Below, in pieces: positions 52,433 through 61,167 of a stretch of 64,000 nucleotides of DNA. A program made the position numbers and the translations under genes. Position 1 is the first letter of the stretch. Every line of letters starts with the position of its first letter. Where the stretch lies: the NCBI RefSeq assembly GCF_014859355.1, contig NZ_JACUUJ010000005.1:1-64000 (forward strand). Direction: 5' to 3'. The notes beneath the pieces were generated by a model, which saw nothing but the letters and a program-made list of their open reading frames with translations, was not told where the DNA came from and did not search any database. The DNA is from Yoonia sp. (lineage in GTDB: Bacteria > Pseudomonadota > Alphaproteobacteria > Rhodobacterales > Rhodobacteraceae).

Positions 52433-53833
52433 GTGCAAAGATATCCGCGTGACATGATTGGCCACGGTGCCACCCCGCCTGATCCGGCTTGGCCCGGTGG
52501 CGCGCGGATCGCCGTGCAGATCGTGTTGAACTACGAAGAAGGCGGCGAAAATAACATCCTGCACGGCGATGCCGCGTCAGAGGCGTTTCTGTCCGAAATC
52601 GTGGGGGCCGCCGCATGGCCCGGCCAGCGGCACTGGAACATGGAAAGCATCTACGAATACGGGGCGCGTGCGGGTTTCTGGCGCTTGCATCGTCTGATGT
52701 CTGAACTGCCGGTCACGGTTTACGGCGTGGCCACAGCGCTGGCACGGTCGCCCGAACAGGTGGCCGCGATGAAAGATGCGGATTGGGAAATCGCCAGCCA
52801 TGGTCTGAAATGGATCGAATACAAAGACGCGCCCGAGGATCTGGAACGCGCCCATATGGCAGAGGCGATTCGCCTGCATGCCGAGGTCGTGGGCGCGCCC
52901 CCGCGCGGCTGGTATACGGGGCGTTGTTCGGTGAATACCGTGCGGCTGGCAGCTGAAACCGGCCAGTTTGCCTATGTCGCAGATACCTATGCCGATGATC
53001 TGCCCTATTGGTCCGAATTTGGCTGTCACGACCAGCTGATCGTGCCTTATACGCTGGATGCCAACGATATGCGTTTTGCCACGCCGCAGGGGTTCAACGC
53101 GGGGGGCCAGTTTTTCGACTACCTGAGGGCCAGTTTCGACGCGCTGTATCGCGAAGGCGGGCGGATGATGTCGATCGGCCTGCATTGCCGTCTGATCGGC
53201 CGTCCCGGCCGGGTCGAGGCGCTTCGCCAGTTCATTGAATACGCGCAAGGGCATGACGGTGTGTGGTTCGCGACCCGTGAACAGATTGCCGATCATTGGG
53301 CGGCAATGCATCCGCATCAGCGGTTTGATCGCCCGTCGGAGATGGATCATGACGCCTTTGTCGCGGCCTATGGCGGGGTGTTTGAACATTCCGCTTGGAT
53401 TGCCGACCGCGCACATGGGCTGGAACTGGGCCCTGCGCATGACACCGCCGTGGGGATGCACAATGCGCTGTGCCGCATGTTCCGGTCCGCGTCAGAGCCA
53501 GAGCGGCTGGGCGTTCTGACCGCCCACCCCGATCTGGCGGGCAAGCTGGCGGCGGCGAAACGGCTGACAGCGGAAAGCACGGCAGAGCAGGCAAGCGCCG
53601 GTCTGGACGCTTTGACCGATGCAGAACGCGCAGAATTTGCGGCGCAGAATGCGGCATATACGGAAAAATTCGGCTTTCCTTTCATCATTGCCGTGCGTGA
53701 CCATGACAAGGCGTCGATCAAGGCGGCCTTTGCTGCGCGGTTACAGAATGACCGGAATTCAGAGTTTGCCGAAGCCTGCCATCAGGTCGAACGCATCGCG
53801 CTGCACCGCCTGAAAGACATGTTGCCAAGATGA
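52433..53833 (+). CDS. puuE: Fusion of allantoinase PuuE and OHCU decarboxylase UraD
   Basis: A 466-residue fusion. Residues 1-300 are the polysaccharide-deacetylase-type allantoinase PuuE (VQIVLNYEEGGENN, WEIASHGLKWIEY, GWYTGRCSVNTVRLAAE). Residues 310-466 are UraD (VLTAHPDLAGKLA, STAEQASAGLDAL, YTEKFGFPFIIAVR). UraD decarboxylates OHCU to S-allantoin and PuuE opens allantoin to allantoate, so consecutive steps are joined. The start is GTG with CAGGAGA upstream. The stop overlaps allA (ATGA). The intermediate HIU hydrolase is not in the window. Confidence 0.93.
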   Translation: MQRYPRDMIGHGATPPDPAWPGGARIAVQIVLNYEEGGENNILHGDAASEAFLSEIVGAAAWPGQRHWNMESIYEYGARAGFWRLHRLMSELPVTVYGVATALARSPEQVAAMKDADWEIASHGLKWIEYKDAPEDLERAHMAEAIRLHAEVVGAPPRGWYTGRCSVNTVRLAAETGQFAYVADTYADDLPYWSEFGCHDQLIVPYTLDANDMRFATPQGFNAGGQFFDYLRASFDALYREGGRMMSIGLHCRLIGRPGRVEALRQFIEYAQGHDGVWFATREQIADHWAAMHPHQRFDRPSEMDHDAFVAAYGGVFEHSAWIADRAHGLELGPAHDTAVGMHNALCRMFRSASEPERLGVLTAHPDLAGKLAAAKRLTAESTAEQASAGLDALTDAERAEFAAQNAAYTEKFGFPFIIAVRDHDKASIKAAFAARLQNDRNSEFAEACHQVERIALHRLKDMLPR

Positions 53834-54309
53834 CCCGCGACATCCGCATATCGCCCCTGACCGCGCAGGCCTTTGCGCCCTTTGGCGATGTGCTGAACTG
53901 CGCGGGCGACCCTGACAAGATCATTAATGCAGGGCTGTGTGGCCGGTTTCATGACCGCGCCAAGGTCGATGTGGGCGACGGGCGTGTGGGCATCAGCCTG
54001 TTCCGGTCGGAATTGCGGCGCCTGCCTTACCTGCTGGATATGGTCGAACGGCATCCTGAAGGATCGCAGGCGTTTATCCCGATGAGCATGGAGCCGTTTC
54101 TGGTGGTGGTTGCTGACGACGATCTGCGCCCGCAGGCGTTTATCACCGCACCGGGCGAGGCGATCAATTTCCACCGCGGCGTCTGGCACGGTGTGCTGAC
54201 GCCGCTGTCAGGGCCGGGGCTGTTCGCCGTAATTGACCGGATTGGCGAAGGACCGAACCTGCAGGAACATCATTTCGACACACCCTACAGGGTGATTAAC
54301 GACGACTGA
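53830..54309 (+). CDS. allA: Ureidoglycolate lyase
   Basis: A 159-residue cupin enzyme that splits (S)-ureidoglycolate to glyoxylate and urea. ISPLTAQAFAPFGDVL, FRSELRRLPYLLDMVERHPEGSQAFIPM and NFHRGVWHGVLTPL match the family. It is coupled to puuE-uraD by an ATGA overlap and followed at 37 bp by the permease. Its product glyoxylate is the substrate of the beta-hydroxyaspartate cycle genes 5-7 kb away. Confidence 0.93.
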   Translation: MTRDIRISPLTAQAFAPFGDVLNCAGDPDKIINAGLCGRFHDRAKVDVGDGRVGISLFRSELRRLPYLLDMVERHPEGSQAFIPMSMEPFLVVVADDDLRPQAFITAPGEAINFHRGVWHGVLTPLSGPGLFAVIDRIGEGPNLQEHHFDTPYRVINDD

Positions 54310-54346
54310 CCGGCAAAAGACCGGCACAACAACAGGGGACAAGACC

Positions 54347-55804
54347 ATGAGTAACGCCAGCATTGGCACGCCGGAGCAGCTTCGTGATCCGAATTATTTT
54401 CCGGGGGTCGTTCGCGCGGTCCCCTTGGGCATTCAGCATGTGCTGGCGATGTTCGTATCCAACGTGACACCTGCGATCATCATCGCAGGGGCGGCCGGTT
54501 TCGGTTTCGGGTCGGATCAGGGCGCGCTGGGCTTTCCCGACATGACCTATCTGATCCAGATGTCGATGTTGTTTGCCGGTATCGCCACCCTGTTCCAGAC
54601 CATCGGCATGGGGCCTGTTGGCGCGCGCCTGCCGATTGTGCAGGGCACGTCATTTGCCTTTATCCCAATCATGATCCCGTTGGTCGCCGGCAAGGGGCCA
54701 GAGGCGATGGGCGCGCTGTTGACAGGCGTTCTGTTGGGCGGAATTTTTCACGCCCTGCTGGGCACGGTAATTGGCAAGATCCGCTTTGCGCTGCCGCCGC
54801 TGGTCACCGGCTTGGTGGTCACGATGATTGGTCTGGCGCTGGTTAAGGTGGGCATTGAATATGCCGCTGGCGGGGTGCCTGCCAAGACGTTCAACAACCC
54901 CGAATACGGGTCTTGGATGAACTGGTCTGCCGCCTTGGTCGTGGTCTTTGTCACGCTGGGGCTTAAATTCTTTACGCATGGGATGCTGTCGGTGTCGGCT
55001 GTGCTGGTCGGGATCATCGTGGGCTATTTCTATGCGCTGTTCATTACGCCGATTTTTTGGGAAACGCCGGTGCAAACCACGGCTTTTGTCGCCCAGCAAT
55101 GGAACAACGCGGCATGGTTCATGGTGCCGACGCCGTTTAAATACGGGTTCGAATTTACGTTTGCGGCATTGGTTGGTTTTTGTCTGATGGCATTTGTTTC
55201 TGCAGTTGAAACCGTAGGCGACGTGTCGGGAATTACCAAGGGCGGCGCGGGCCGCGAGGCGACCGACAAGGAGATTCAGGGCGCGACCTATGCGGACGGT
55301 TTCGGCACAGCGATTGGCGGGATCTTTGGCGGTCTGCCCAATACCTCGTTCAGCCAGAACGTCGGGTTGATCGCCATGACCGGCGTGATGAGCCGCCATG
55401 TGGTGACCATCGGCGCGATTTTCCTGATCCTGTGCGGGTTGATCCCAAAGGTTGGCGGAATCGTGCGCGCCATGCCGATCGAGGTGCTGGGCGGCGGTGT
55501 GATCGTGATGTTCGGCATGGTTGTCGCGGCGGGTGTGTCGATGCTGTCTGATGTGACATGGAATAAGCGGAACATGGTGATCTTTGCGATTGCCCTGTCA
55601 ATTGGTCTGGGCCTGCAACTTGAGGTGCTGAACCTTGCGCCGGATGCGCCAAACGCGCTGCAATTTTTGCCCGACGGGCTGCGGGTGCTGGCGGCGTCGG
55701 GTATTTTGCCTGCGGCGGTGATTGCGATCATCCTGAACCTGATCCTGCCAGAGGATATCGACGGTGCGGGCGAAATCTCGGGCGGGCATGCCAGCCGCAA
55801 GTAA
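54347..55804 (+). CDS. NCS2-family purine (urate/xanthine) permease
   Basis: A 485-residue membrane transporter with about 12-14 helices. FPGVVRAVPLGIQHVLAMFVSNVTPAI near the start, a conserved SAVETVGDVSGI, and GGLPNTSFSQNVGLIAMTGV, the NCS2 signature carrying the QN pair, are visible. Its position in the urate cluster points to urate or xanthine uptake by proton symport. A strong terminator follows and ends the cluster. Confidence 0.9.
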   Translation: MSNASIGTPEQLRDPNYFPGVVRAVPLGIQHVLAMFVSNVTPAIIIAGAAGFGFGSDQGALGFPDMTYLIQMSMLFAGIATLFQTIGMGPVGARLPIVQGTSFAFIPIMIPLVAGKGPEAMGALLTGVLLGGIFHALLGTVIGKIRFALPPLVTGLVVTMIGLALVKVGIEYAAGGVPAKTFNNPEYGSWMNWSAALVVVFVTLGLKFFTHGMLSVSAVLVGIIVGYFYALFITPIFWETPVQTTAFVAQQWNNAAWFMVPTPFKYGFEFTFAALVGFCLMAFVSAVETVGDVSGITKGGAGREATDKEIQGATYADGFGTAIGGIFGGLPNTSFSQNVGLIAMTGVMSRHVVTIGAIFLILCGLIPKVGGIVRAMPIEVLGGGVIVMFGMVVAAGVSMLSDVTWNKRNMVIFAIALSIGLGLQLEVLNLAPDAPNALQFLPDGLRVLAASGILPAAVIAIILNLILPEDIDGAGEISGGHASRK

Positions 55805-55830
55805 CAGGTGATCCGCCACTGATCGGAATG

Positions 55831-55861
55831 AATGCTGGCCGTCTTGCGGCCAGCATTTTTT
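55831..55861 (+). terminator. Bidirectional terminator after the purine permease
   Basis: AATGCTGGCCG and CGGCCAGCATT form a perfect 11-bp stem with loop TCTTG, followed by a T-run. The opposite strand has the mirror arrangement for the convergent rhodanese gene, whose stop is two bases away. Confidence 0.93.
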
Positions 55862-55862
55862 G

Positions 55863-56453
55863 TTATGAAGGGTCCGTGACTGTCAGGCCCAGCACCCGCC
55901 ATACCTGTATGCCCCCACGATAATAGGAAATGCGTTCGGCCGGGTACCCTGCGCCGATCATGTTGCGGATCGCGGTGGGTGACTGGCCGCACCAGATGCC
56001 GTTGCAGAACAGCGCGACCTCTTTCGCATCGGTGCAATCCCAGCCGTCGAAATCAGCCTCGCAGCCCAGTTGGGCCAGTTTATCCAGAATAAAGGTATAG
56101 GGGATGTTCACCGATCCGGGAATCGTGCCGCCAGCAAACCAATCCGGTGTGCGGCTGTCCAAAACTATCGCGTCGGGGTCTTGCAGCATTTCGATCAGTT
56201 CGATTTCCCCGATGGTTTTCACGCCCTCGGCGGGTGTCATGGGCTGGATGCAGAAATTGGGGCAGGGCCGTGATGTGCGCGCCCATTCACCGGTCACTTC
56301 GTTGTCGGTGTCCTGTATGCGCGCGATGGTGACCGGCCCGTTCGGGGTTTCGACCGTGGCCGATGGCATGTCGCTGGTGATGCCCACCTTGGTTTCGGCA
56401 AATGCGGTGCCTGCGGCAAGTGTCACTGCGATGGTCAGGGCAAGGGTTTTCAT
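55863..56453 (-). CDS. Periplasmic rhodanese-domain protein
   Basis: A 196-residue protein with a signal peptide (MKTLALTIAVTLAAGTAFAET) and a rhodanese-like domain: VLDSRTPDWFAGGTIPGSVNIPY and the active-site loop LFCNGIWCGQSPTAI with the candidate catalytic cysteine. An extra CPNFC motif lies near residue 70. It probably handles sulfur in the periplasm; substrate unknown. The ATG at 56453 has AGGAG upstream. It is downstream of bhcD on the same strand with a gap of about 140 bp. Confidence 0.85.
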   Translation of the reverse strand: MKTLALTIAVTLAAGTAFAETKVGITSDMPSATVETPNGPVTIARIQDTDNEVTGEWARTSRPCPNFCIQPMTPAEGVKTIGEIELIEMLQDPDAIVLDSRTPDWFAGGTIPGSVNIPYTFILDKLAQLGCEADFDGWDCTDAKEVALFCNGIWCGQSPTAIRNMIGAGYPAERISYYRGGIQVWRVLGLTVTDPS

Positions 56454-56592
56454 GATGGTCTCCTCTCTTGGCATTTGTGCCGCAAGAGCAACCTAACCGC
56501 GCATAGCCGCCGCGTCATTGATCAATAACAAGTTCATCATGTTGCGCAGGGGCCAGTTGCATGAACCCCTGCGCACATATTGCGTCGCGGCT

Positions 56593-57561
56593 TTAGAAAT
56601 CCACCTTTGTCGCGACGCCTTTTGCAATCGCCAGATCAACGATAGAGGATGCAACGGCAAGGTCTTGCAGCCCAACGCCGGTGCCATCGAACAGAGTGAT
56701 TTCATCGGCAGTGCTGCGGCCCGGATGGGTGCCGTTGATGACCGCGCCGATTTCGGTGATATCGCCCTGTGTGATCAAGCCCGCTGCGATGGCGTGCTGC
56801 GCCTCGCCAATCGTGATGGATTGCGCAATTTCATCGGTAAAGACCGTGGCGCGCGCCAGCAATGCCGCCGCGACTTCTTGTTTTCCCTTGGTGTCCGTGC
56901 CCATGCAGGCAATATGCGTGCCGGGGCGCACGTGTGTGTCCATCAGCGATGGGGCAAAGGCCGAAGTGATGGAAATGATAACATCCGCCTGCGCGCCCAG
57001 TTCTTCCAGGCTGACAGCCTCGAACGGGATGTTCAGTTCAGCGGCGACATCGGCCAGACGCGGCAGCATGTCGGGGTGATAGTTCCAGCCGATGATTTTT
57101 TCGAAATCGCGCTGTTCGACAGCGGCGCGCAACTGGAACACCGATTGGTGGCCCGCACCGATCATGCCCAGCACTTTCGCGTCCTTGCGCGCCAGATGGT
57201 TGATCGACACTGACGATGCCGCCGCCGTGCGCAGCGCGGTCAACAGGTTGCCGCCGACCATCGCCTTGACCATGCCGGTGTCGGGATCGAACAGGAAAAC
57301 CGTTGACTGGTGGTTGATCTGGCCATGTTTTTCAAGGTTGTTCGGCCAATACCCGCCCGCCTTGAGGCCAAGCGCCATCCCGGATTTGTCAAAACCACCC
57401 TTGAAGCCATAAAGCGCGTCCTCATAGCCGATGGCCTCGCGGATGACGGGAAAGTTGTAGGCGTTGCCCTTGGACATGGACGCGAACACCTGTTCGACGG
57501 CACTATAGGCGTCGGCACGGGTCAGCAGGCCTGCGATTTCTTTTTCGGGAACGATAATCAT
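56593..57561 (-). CDS. bhcD: Iminosuccinate reductase, beta-hydroxyaspartate cycle
   Basis: A 322-residue member of the ornithine cyclodeaminase/mu-crystallin family (GGNLLTALRTAAASSVSINHLAR; VLGMIGAGHQSVFQL dinucleotide fold; LFDGTGVGLQDLAVA). In the cycle BhcD reduces iminosuccinate to L-aspartate, regenerating the amino donor for BhcA. The last position behind bhcABC identifies it. AAGGA lies eight bases before the ATG. Unlike the tight bhcABC joints, 107 bp with a hairpin and a palindrome separate it from bhcC. Confidence 0.92.
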   Translation of the reverse strand: MIIVPEKEIAGLLTRADAYSAVEQVFASMSKGNAYNFPVIREAIGYEDALYGFKGGFDKSGMALGLKAGGYWPNNLEKHGQINHQSTVFLFDPDTGMVKAMVGGNLLTALRTAAASSVSINHLARKDAKVLGMIGAGHQSVFQLRAAVEQRDFEKIIGWNYHPDMLPRLADVAAELNIPFEAVSLEELGAQADVIISITSAFAPSLMDTHVRPGTHIACMGTDTKGKQEVAAALLARATVFTDEIAQSITIGEAQHAIAAGLITQGDITEIGAVINGTHPGRSTADEITLFDGTGVGLQDLAVASSIVDLAIAKGVATKVDF

Positions 57562-57584
57562 GTCTTGGTCCTTGTTGGAAAAAC

Positions 57585-57613
57585 GGGCCGGCCCAGCAGG
57601 CCGACCCTTTTTT
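57585..57613 (-). terminator. Terminator or attenuator hairpin between bhcC and bhcD
   Basis: On the minus strand GGGTCGGCC and GGCCGGCCC form a nine-pair stem (one wobble) with a five-base loop, followed by GTTTTT. It lies between the bhcC stop and the bhcD start, 24 bp before the latter, where it would reduce read-through into bhcD. Flanking A-run and T-run make it symmetrical. Confidence 0.7.
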
Positions 57614-57640
57614 AACCGGCAAAATTCACTGCCGGGCGTG

Positions 57641-57660
57641 TCAAATTTCTAGAAATTTGA
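57641..57660. promoter_or_regulatory. Second bhc palindrome (candidate BhcR site upstream of bhcD)
   Basis: A 20-bp perfect palindrome with the core CAAATTTCTAGAAATTTG, identical to the 18-bp core of the palindrome in the bhcA-bhcR region. It starts nine bases after the bhcC stop and 80 bp before the bhcD start. Confidence 0.7.
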
Positions 57661-57668
57661 ACGCGCGA

Positions 57669-58832
57669 TCAGTAAGCCTTGCCGCGGGCCGACACGGGCC
57701 ACAGCACTTCGACCTTGCCGTTCCGCACGCCGACATACCAGTCATGCACGTTGCATGTCGGGTCGCAGTGACCAGGGACCAGTTTCAACTTGTCATTGAC
57801 CTTGAGCACGCCCTTGGGGTCGGCTACCACGCCATGTTCGTCGGAACATTTGATGTATTCCACATCGTCGCGGCCATAGATCGTAGGCAGGCCGCTGTCC
57901 ACCGACTGCGCCTTGAGACCCGCATCGACGATGGCCTTGTCCGCCTTGGCGTGGCTCATGACGGATGTCAGGATGAACAGCGCATTTTCCCATTCGCCCT
58001 TGTCAATCCGGTTGCCGTCCTTGTCGCGAATGCGGCCATAATCGGCATCCATGAACGCATAAGACCCGCATTGCAGTTCGTTGAACACGCCTGATGCGCT
58101 TTCGAAATAATACGATCCCGTGCCACCGCCGCCGACGATATCGGATTCAATCCCTTCGGCTTTCAGCATTTTCAGCGTTTCGGCGACCTGATCAATGGCC
58201 ACTTGCGTCTTGGCCTGCCGTTCCTCGTAGGAATCAAGGTGCTGCATCGCGCCTTGATAGGCTTGAATGCCGGCATATTTCAGGCCCGGCGCGGCCTCGA
58301 TTGCCTTGGCAAGGTCCACGACGGGCTGACCATACTGCACACCACAACGGCCCGCGCCCACGTCGATTTCCACCAGACATTCGATCTGTGTGCCATGTTT
58401 TTGCGCGGCAGCGGACAGATCTGCGATATTGGCCATGTCATCGACACAACAGATCGCGCGCGCACCCAGTTTGGGGATGCGAGCCAAGCGGTCAATTTTC
58501 TGCGGATCGCGCACCTGATTGGACACCAGCACATCCTTGATGCCGCCACGGGCAAACACCTCGGCTTCTGATACCTTCTGGCAGCACACGCCGCATGACC
58601 CGCCAAGTTTTTCCTGCAACAGGGCCACATCGACGGATTTGTGCATCTTGCCGTGGACCCGGTGGCGCATGCCGTGCGATTTTGCGAAATCGCCCATTTT
58701 CTTGATGTTGCGTTCCAGCGCGTCCAGATCCAGCACAAGGCAAGGGGTCTGGATGTCGGCCTCGTCCATGCCGGGCAGGGCGGGGACGTCATAGCCCACT
58801 TCGAGGTCTTTCAGATTGCTCATGTCGTTCAT
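57669..58832 (-). CDS. bhcC: beta-Hydroxyaspartate aldolase
   Basis: A 387-residue protein of the D-threonine aldolase/alanine racemase-like fold. The PLP lysine region RHRVHGKMHKSVDVA (K62), VGGGGTGSYYFE and a C-terminal metal region PGHCDPTCNVHDWY are present. It condenses glycine with glyoxylate to (2R,3S)-beta-hydroxyaspartate, the carbon-joining step of the cycle. GGGAG precedes the ATG at 58832, which is 12 bp after bhcB. Confidence 0.93.
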   Translation of the reverse strand: MNDMSNLKDLEVGYDVPALPGMDEADIQTPCLVLDLDALERNIKKMGDFAKSHGMRHRVHGKMHKSVDVALLQEKLGGSCGVCCQKVSEAEVFARGGIKDVLVSNQVRDPQKIDRLARIPKLGARAICCVDDMANIADLSAAAQKHGTQIECLVEIDVGAGRCGVQYGQPVVDLAKAIEAAPGLKYAGIQAYQGAMQHLDSYEERQAKTQVAIDQVAETLKMLKAEGIESDIVGGGGTGSYYFESASGVFNELQCGSYAFMDADYGRIRDKDGNRIDKGEWENALFILTSVMSHAKADKAIVDAGLKAQSVDSGLPTIYGRDDVEYIKCSDEHGVVADPKGVLKVNDKLKLVPGHCDPTCNVHDWYVGVRNGKVEVLWPVSARGKAY

Positions 58833-58844
58833 ATCTTTTCTCCC

Positions 58845-59816
58845 TTAGCCCTGCATCCAGGGCAGTTTATCAAGGTCAACATTGCCGCCGGTGATCACGA
58901 CACCGACGCGTTTGCCTTTGAAAAATTCAGCATTCTTGATGATTGTGGCCAGCGGCACGGCGCAGCTGGGCTCCATCACGATCTTCATGCGTTCCCATGT
59001 CAGTTTCATCGCGTCGATGATTTCTTGTTCCGAGGCGGTGAAAATATCGGTGACGTGGTTGCGGACGAAATGCCATGTCAGATCTTTCAGCGGCACCTTC
59101 AACCCGTCGGCAATTGTGACCGGCGCGTCATCGGCGATGATATGCCCGGCCTTGAAACTGCGATAGGCATCATCGGCCTGTTCGGGTTCGGCGGCGATGA
59201 TCTGCACCTCGGGCGCGATGTTGGACAGGGTCAGGCAGGTCCCCGAAATCATCCCGCCGCCGCCAATAGGGGCGACCATGATATCCACACCGCCGGTCTG
59301 TTCCATGAATTCGCGGCTGCATGTGCCTTGCCCTGCGATCACGCGCGGATCGTTATAGGGGTGGACGAAATCACCGCCGGTTTTGGCCTGCACCAGCGCG
59401 AAGACTTCCTCGCGCGATGTGGTCGATGGTTCACATTCCGTGATGATCCCGCCATAGCCGCGCACGGCGGCTTTTTTCGCCTCTGGCGCGGTGTGGGGCA
59501 TGACCACGTTGCAAGGGATACCCCGGCGGCCTGCCGCATAGGACAGTGACAGCGCGTGGTTGCCCGACGAATGGGTGCAAACGCCTTTGGCCGCATCTGC
59601 ATCGGACAGGCCGAACACTGCGTTCGATGCGCCGCGCACCTTGAACGCCCCCGCCTTTTGAAAGTTTTCACATTTGAAAAACAGTTCCGCACCAGTCAGG
59701 TCGTTCAGATAGCTGGAGGTCAGCACCGGCGTGCGGTGGATATAGGGTTTGATCCGTTCGTGTGCTGCGATCACATCATCAAAGGTGGGGATATACATGT
59801 CGTTTTGGTCTTTCAT
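58845..59816 (-). CDS. bhcB: beta-Hydroxyaspartate dehydratase
   Basis: A 323-residue fold-type II PLP enzyme of the serine/threonine dehydratase family. The PLP lysine is K59 in FQKAGAFKVRGASNAV, the phosphate loop is VAPIGGGGMISG, and the S-x-GNHA motif reads THSSGNHALSLSYAAG. It dehydrates beta-hydroxyaspartate to iminosuccinate. The start codon overlaps the bhcA stop (TAATG), so the two are coupled. Confidence 0.93.
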   Translation of the reverse strand: MKDQNDMYIPTFDDVIAAHERIKPYIHRTPVLTSSYLNDLTGAELFFKCENFQKAGAFKVRGASNAVFGLSDADAAKGVCTHSSGNHALSLSYAAGRRGIPCNVVMPHTAPEAKKAAVRGYGGIITECEPSTTSREEVFALVQAKTGGDFVHPYNDPRVIAGQGTCSREFMEQTGGVDIMVAPIGGGGMISGTCLTLSNIAPEVQIIAAEPEQADDAYRSFKAGHIIADDAPVTIADGLKVPLKDLTWHFVRNHVTDIFTASEQEIIDAMKLTWERMKIVMEPSCAVPLATIIKNAEFFKGKRVGVVITGGNVDLDKLPWMQG

Positions 59817-61006
59817 TATGCTGCGTCCTCAAGGCGTTGGGCAACGCTGCCGCGATAGTATTCCTGTGCCGCAGCGACGCCAGACCCCAGTTTGATGTTC
59901 AATCCAAGATCAACCATGCACATTTCTGCCGTGGCGATCCCCGACAGGGCCATGACATCGGTCATGCTGCCCAGATGCCCGATGCGGAACACTTTGCCAG
60001 CGACTTCACCAAGGCCGACGCCAAAGGCGACACCGTATTTGTCTGCGGCATGGGTCACGATACTGGTCGCGTTGAACCCTTCGGGTGTCCGAATTGCGCT
60101 GACTGTATCAGAATACAGGTCCGGTGTCGCGGCACAAAGGTGCAGGCCCCATGCATCCACCGCCGCGCGCACGCCGGATGCGATCCGGCTGTGGCGGGCA
60201 AAGACGTTTTCCAGCCCTTCGGCCAAAAGGGTTTCGGTCGCCAGCAACAACCCGTTCATCAGCCCCACGGCGGGCGTGTAGGGATAGGCGTTGTTGGCAT
60301 AGCCCTTGGTCATGTCGTTTATGTCGAAAAAGGTGCGCGGCAGTTGCGCAGTTGTCGTGGCGGCAACCGCCCTTTGACTGAACCCGAGAATGGCGAGACC
60401 GGCCGGCAGCATGAACCCCTTCTGGGACCCGGTCACGGCCACATCAACGCCCCATGCATCAAACTGGAAATCCATCGACGCGATGGAACTGACCCCATCG
60501 ACGAACAGCAGCGCAGGGTGGTTTGCCGCGTCCATGGCGCGGCGCACGGCGGCAATGTCGGATTTCACGCCCGTTGCGGTTTCATTATGGGTCGCCAGCA
60601 CCGCCTTGATCTTGTGATCTTTGTCAGCGGCCAGCGCGGCTGCATAGCGGTCGGTGGGAATGCCTTGCCCCCATGGGGTTTCGACGATCTGCACGTTCAG
60701 CCCGTGACGCTGGCACATGTCGATCCAGCGGTGGCTGAACATGCCGTTGCGGGCGGCCAGAACGGTATCACCCCGCGACAGCGTGTTCGTCAGCGCGGTT
60801 TCCCAGCCGCCTGTGCCGGTGGATGGAAAGATGAACACCGCTGCCGTATCGGATTTCAGGATTTTTTGCACATTGGCCCGTGCGGGGTGCAGGATTTTGC
60901 CAAACAGCGGTGACCGATGGTCGATCGTGGGCATGTCGCAGGCTTTGCGGATCGCCTCTGGCATATTTGTCGGGCCGGGGATGAAAACCGGATTTTGAAA
61001 GCTCAT
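59816..61006 (-). CDS. bhcA: L-aspartate:glyoxylate aminotransferase
   Basis: A 396-residue class V-fold PLP enzyme of the serine-glyoxylate aminotransferase group: FIPGPTNMPEAIRKACDMPTIDHRSP at the start in blocks, FVDGVSSIASMDFQFDAWGVD, and the PLP lysine in VTGSQKGFMLPAGL. In the cycle it transfers the amino group from aspartate to glyoxylate, giving oxaloacetate and glycine. ATG 61006 is chosen because GGAGG lies about nine bases upstream; ATG 61021 has none. It is the first gene of the operon. Confidence 0.93.
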   Translation of the reverse strand: MSFQNPVFIPGPTNMPEAIRKACDMPTIDHRSPLFGKILHPARANVQKILKSDTAAVFIFPSTGTGGWETALTNTLSRGDTVLAARNGMFSHRWIDMCQRHGLNVQIVETPWGQGIPTDRYAAALAADKDHKIKAVLATHNETATGVKSDIAAVRRAMDAANHPALLFVDGVSSIASMDFQFDAWGVDVAVTGSQKGFMLPAGLAILGFSQRAVAATTTAQLPRTFFDINDMTKGYANNAYPYTPAVGLMNGLLLATETLLAEGLENVFARHSRIASGVRAAVDAWGLHLCAATPDLYSDTVSAIRTPEGFNATSIVTHAADKYGVAFGVGLGEVAGKVFRIGHLGSMTDVMALSGIATAEMCMVDLGLNIKLGSGVAAAQEYYRGSVAQRLEDAA

Positions 61007-61068
61007 GCGCCTATCCTCCATTAGGTTGAGCGTGTTGTGCCAAAGCCGGTCACGCCATGCAATTTTTT

Positions 61069-61083
61069 TGAAAAATTATTTCA
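61069..61083. promoter_or_regulatory. IclR-type inverted repeat, bhcA-proximal
   Basis: TGAAA-AATTA-TTTCA, arms of five bases with a five-base spacer. IclR-family operators often have this TGAAA-N-TTTCA outline. It lies 63 bp before the bhcA start. Confidence 0.5.
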
Positions 61084-61084
61084 G

Positions 61085-61112
61085 ATAAACAAATTTCTAG
61101 AAATTTGTTTAT
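61085..61112. promoter_or_regulatory. 28-bp perfect palindrome in the bhcA-bhcR region (candidate BhcR operator)
   Basis: The arm ATAAACAAATTTCT is followed directly by its exact reverse complement. It is placed between the divergent bhcA and bhcR starts, and its 18-bp core recurs at 57641-57660. A perfect palindrome of this length next to an IclR-type regulator gene strongly suggests the operator. Confidence 0.75.
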
Positions 61113-61139
61113 TGTCAGCAGTTTGTGTTTTTCATAATG

Positions 61140-61154
61140 TGAAAAATAATTTCA
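61140..61154. promoter_or_regulatory. IclR-type inverted repeat, bhcR-proximal
   Basis: TGAAA-AATAA-TTTCA has the same design as 61069-61083. It ends 13 bp before the bhcR start codon, a position suited to autorepression. Confidence 0.5.
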
Positions 61155-61167
61155 AAAAGGCCAGAAG

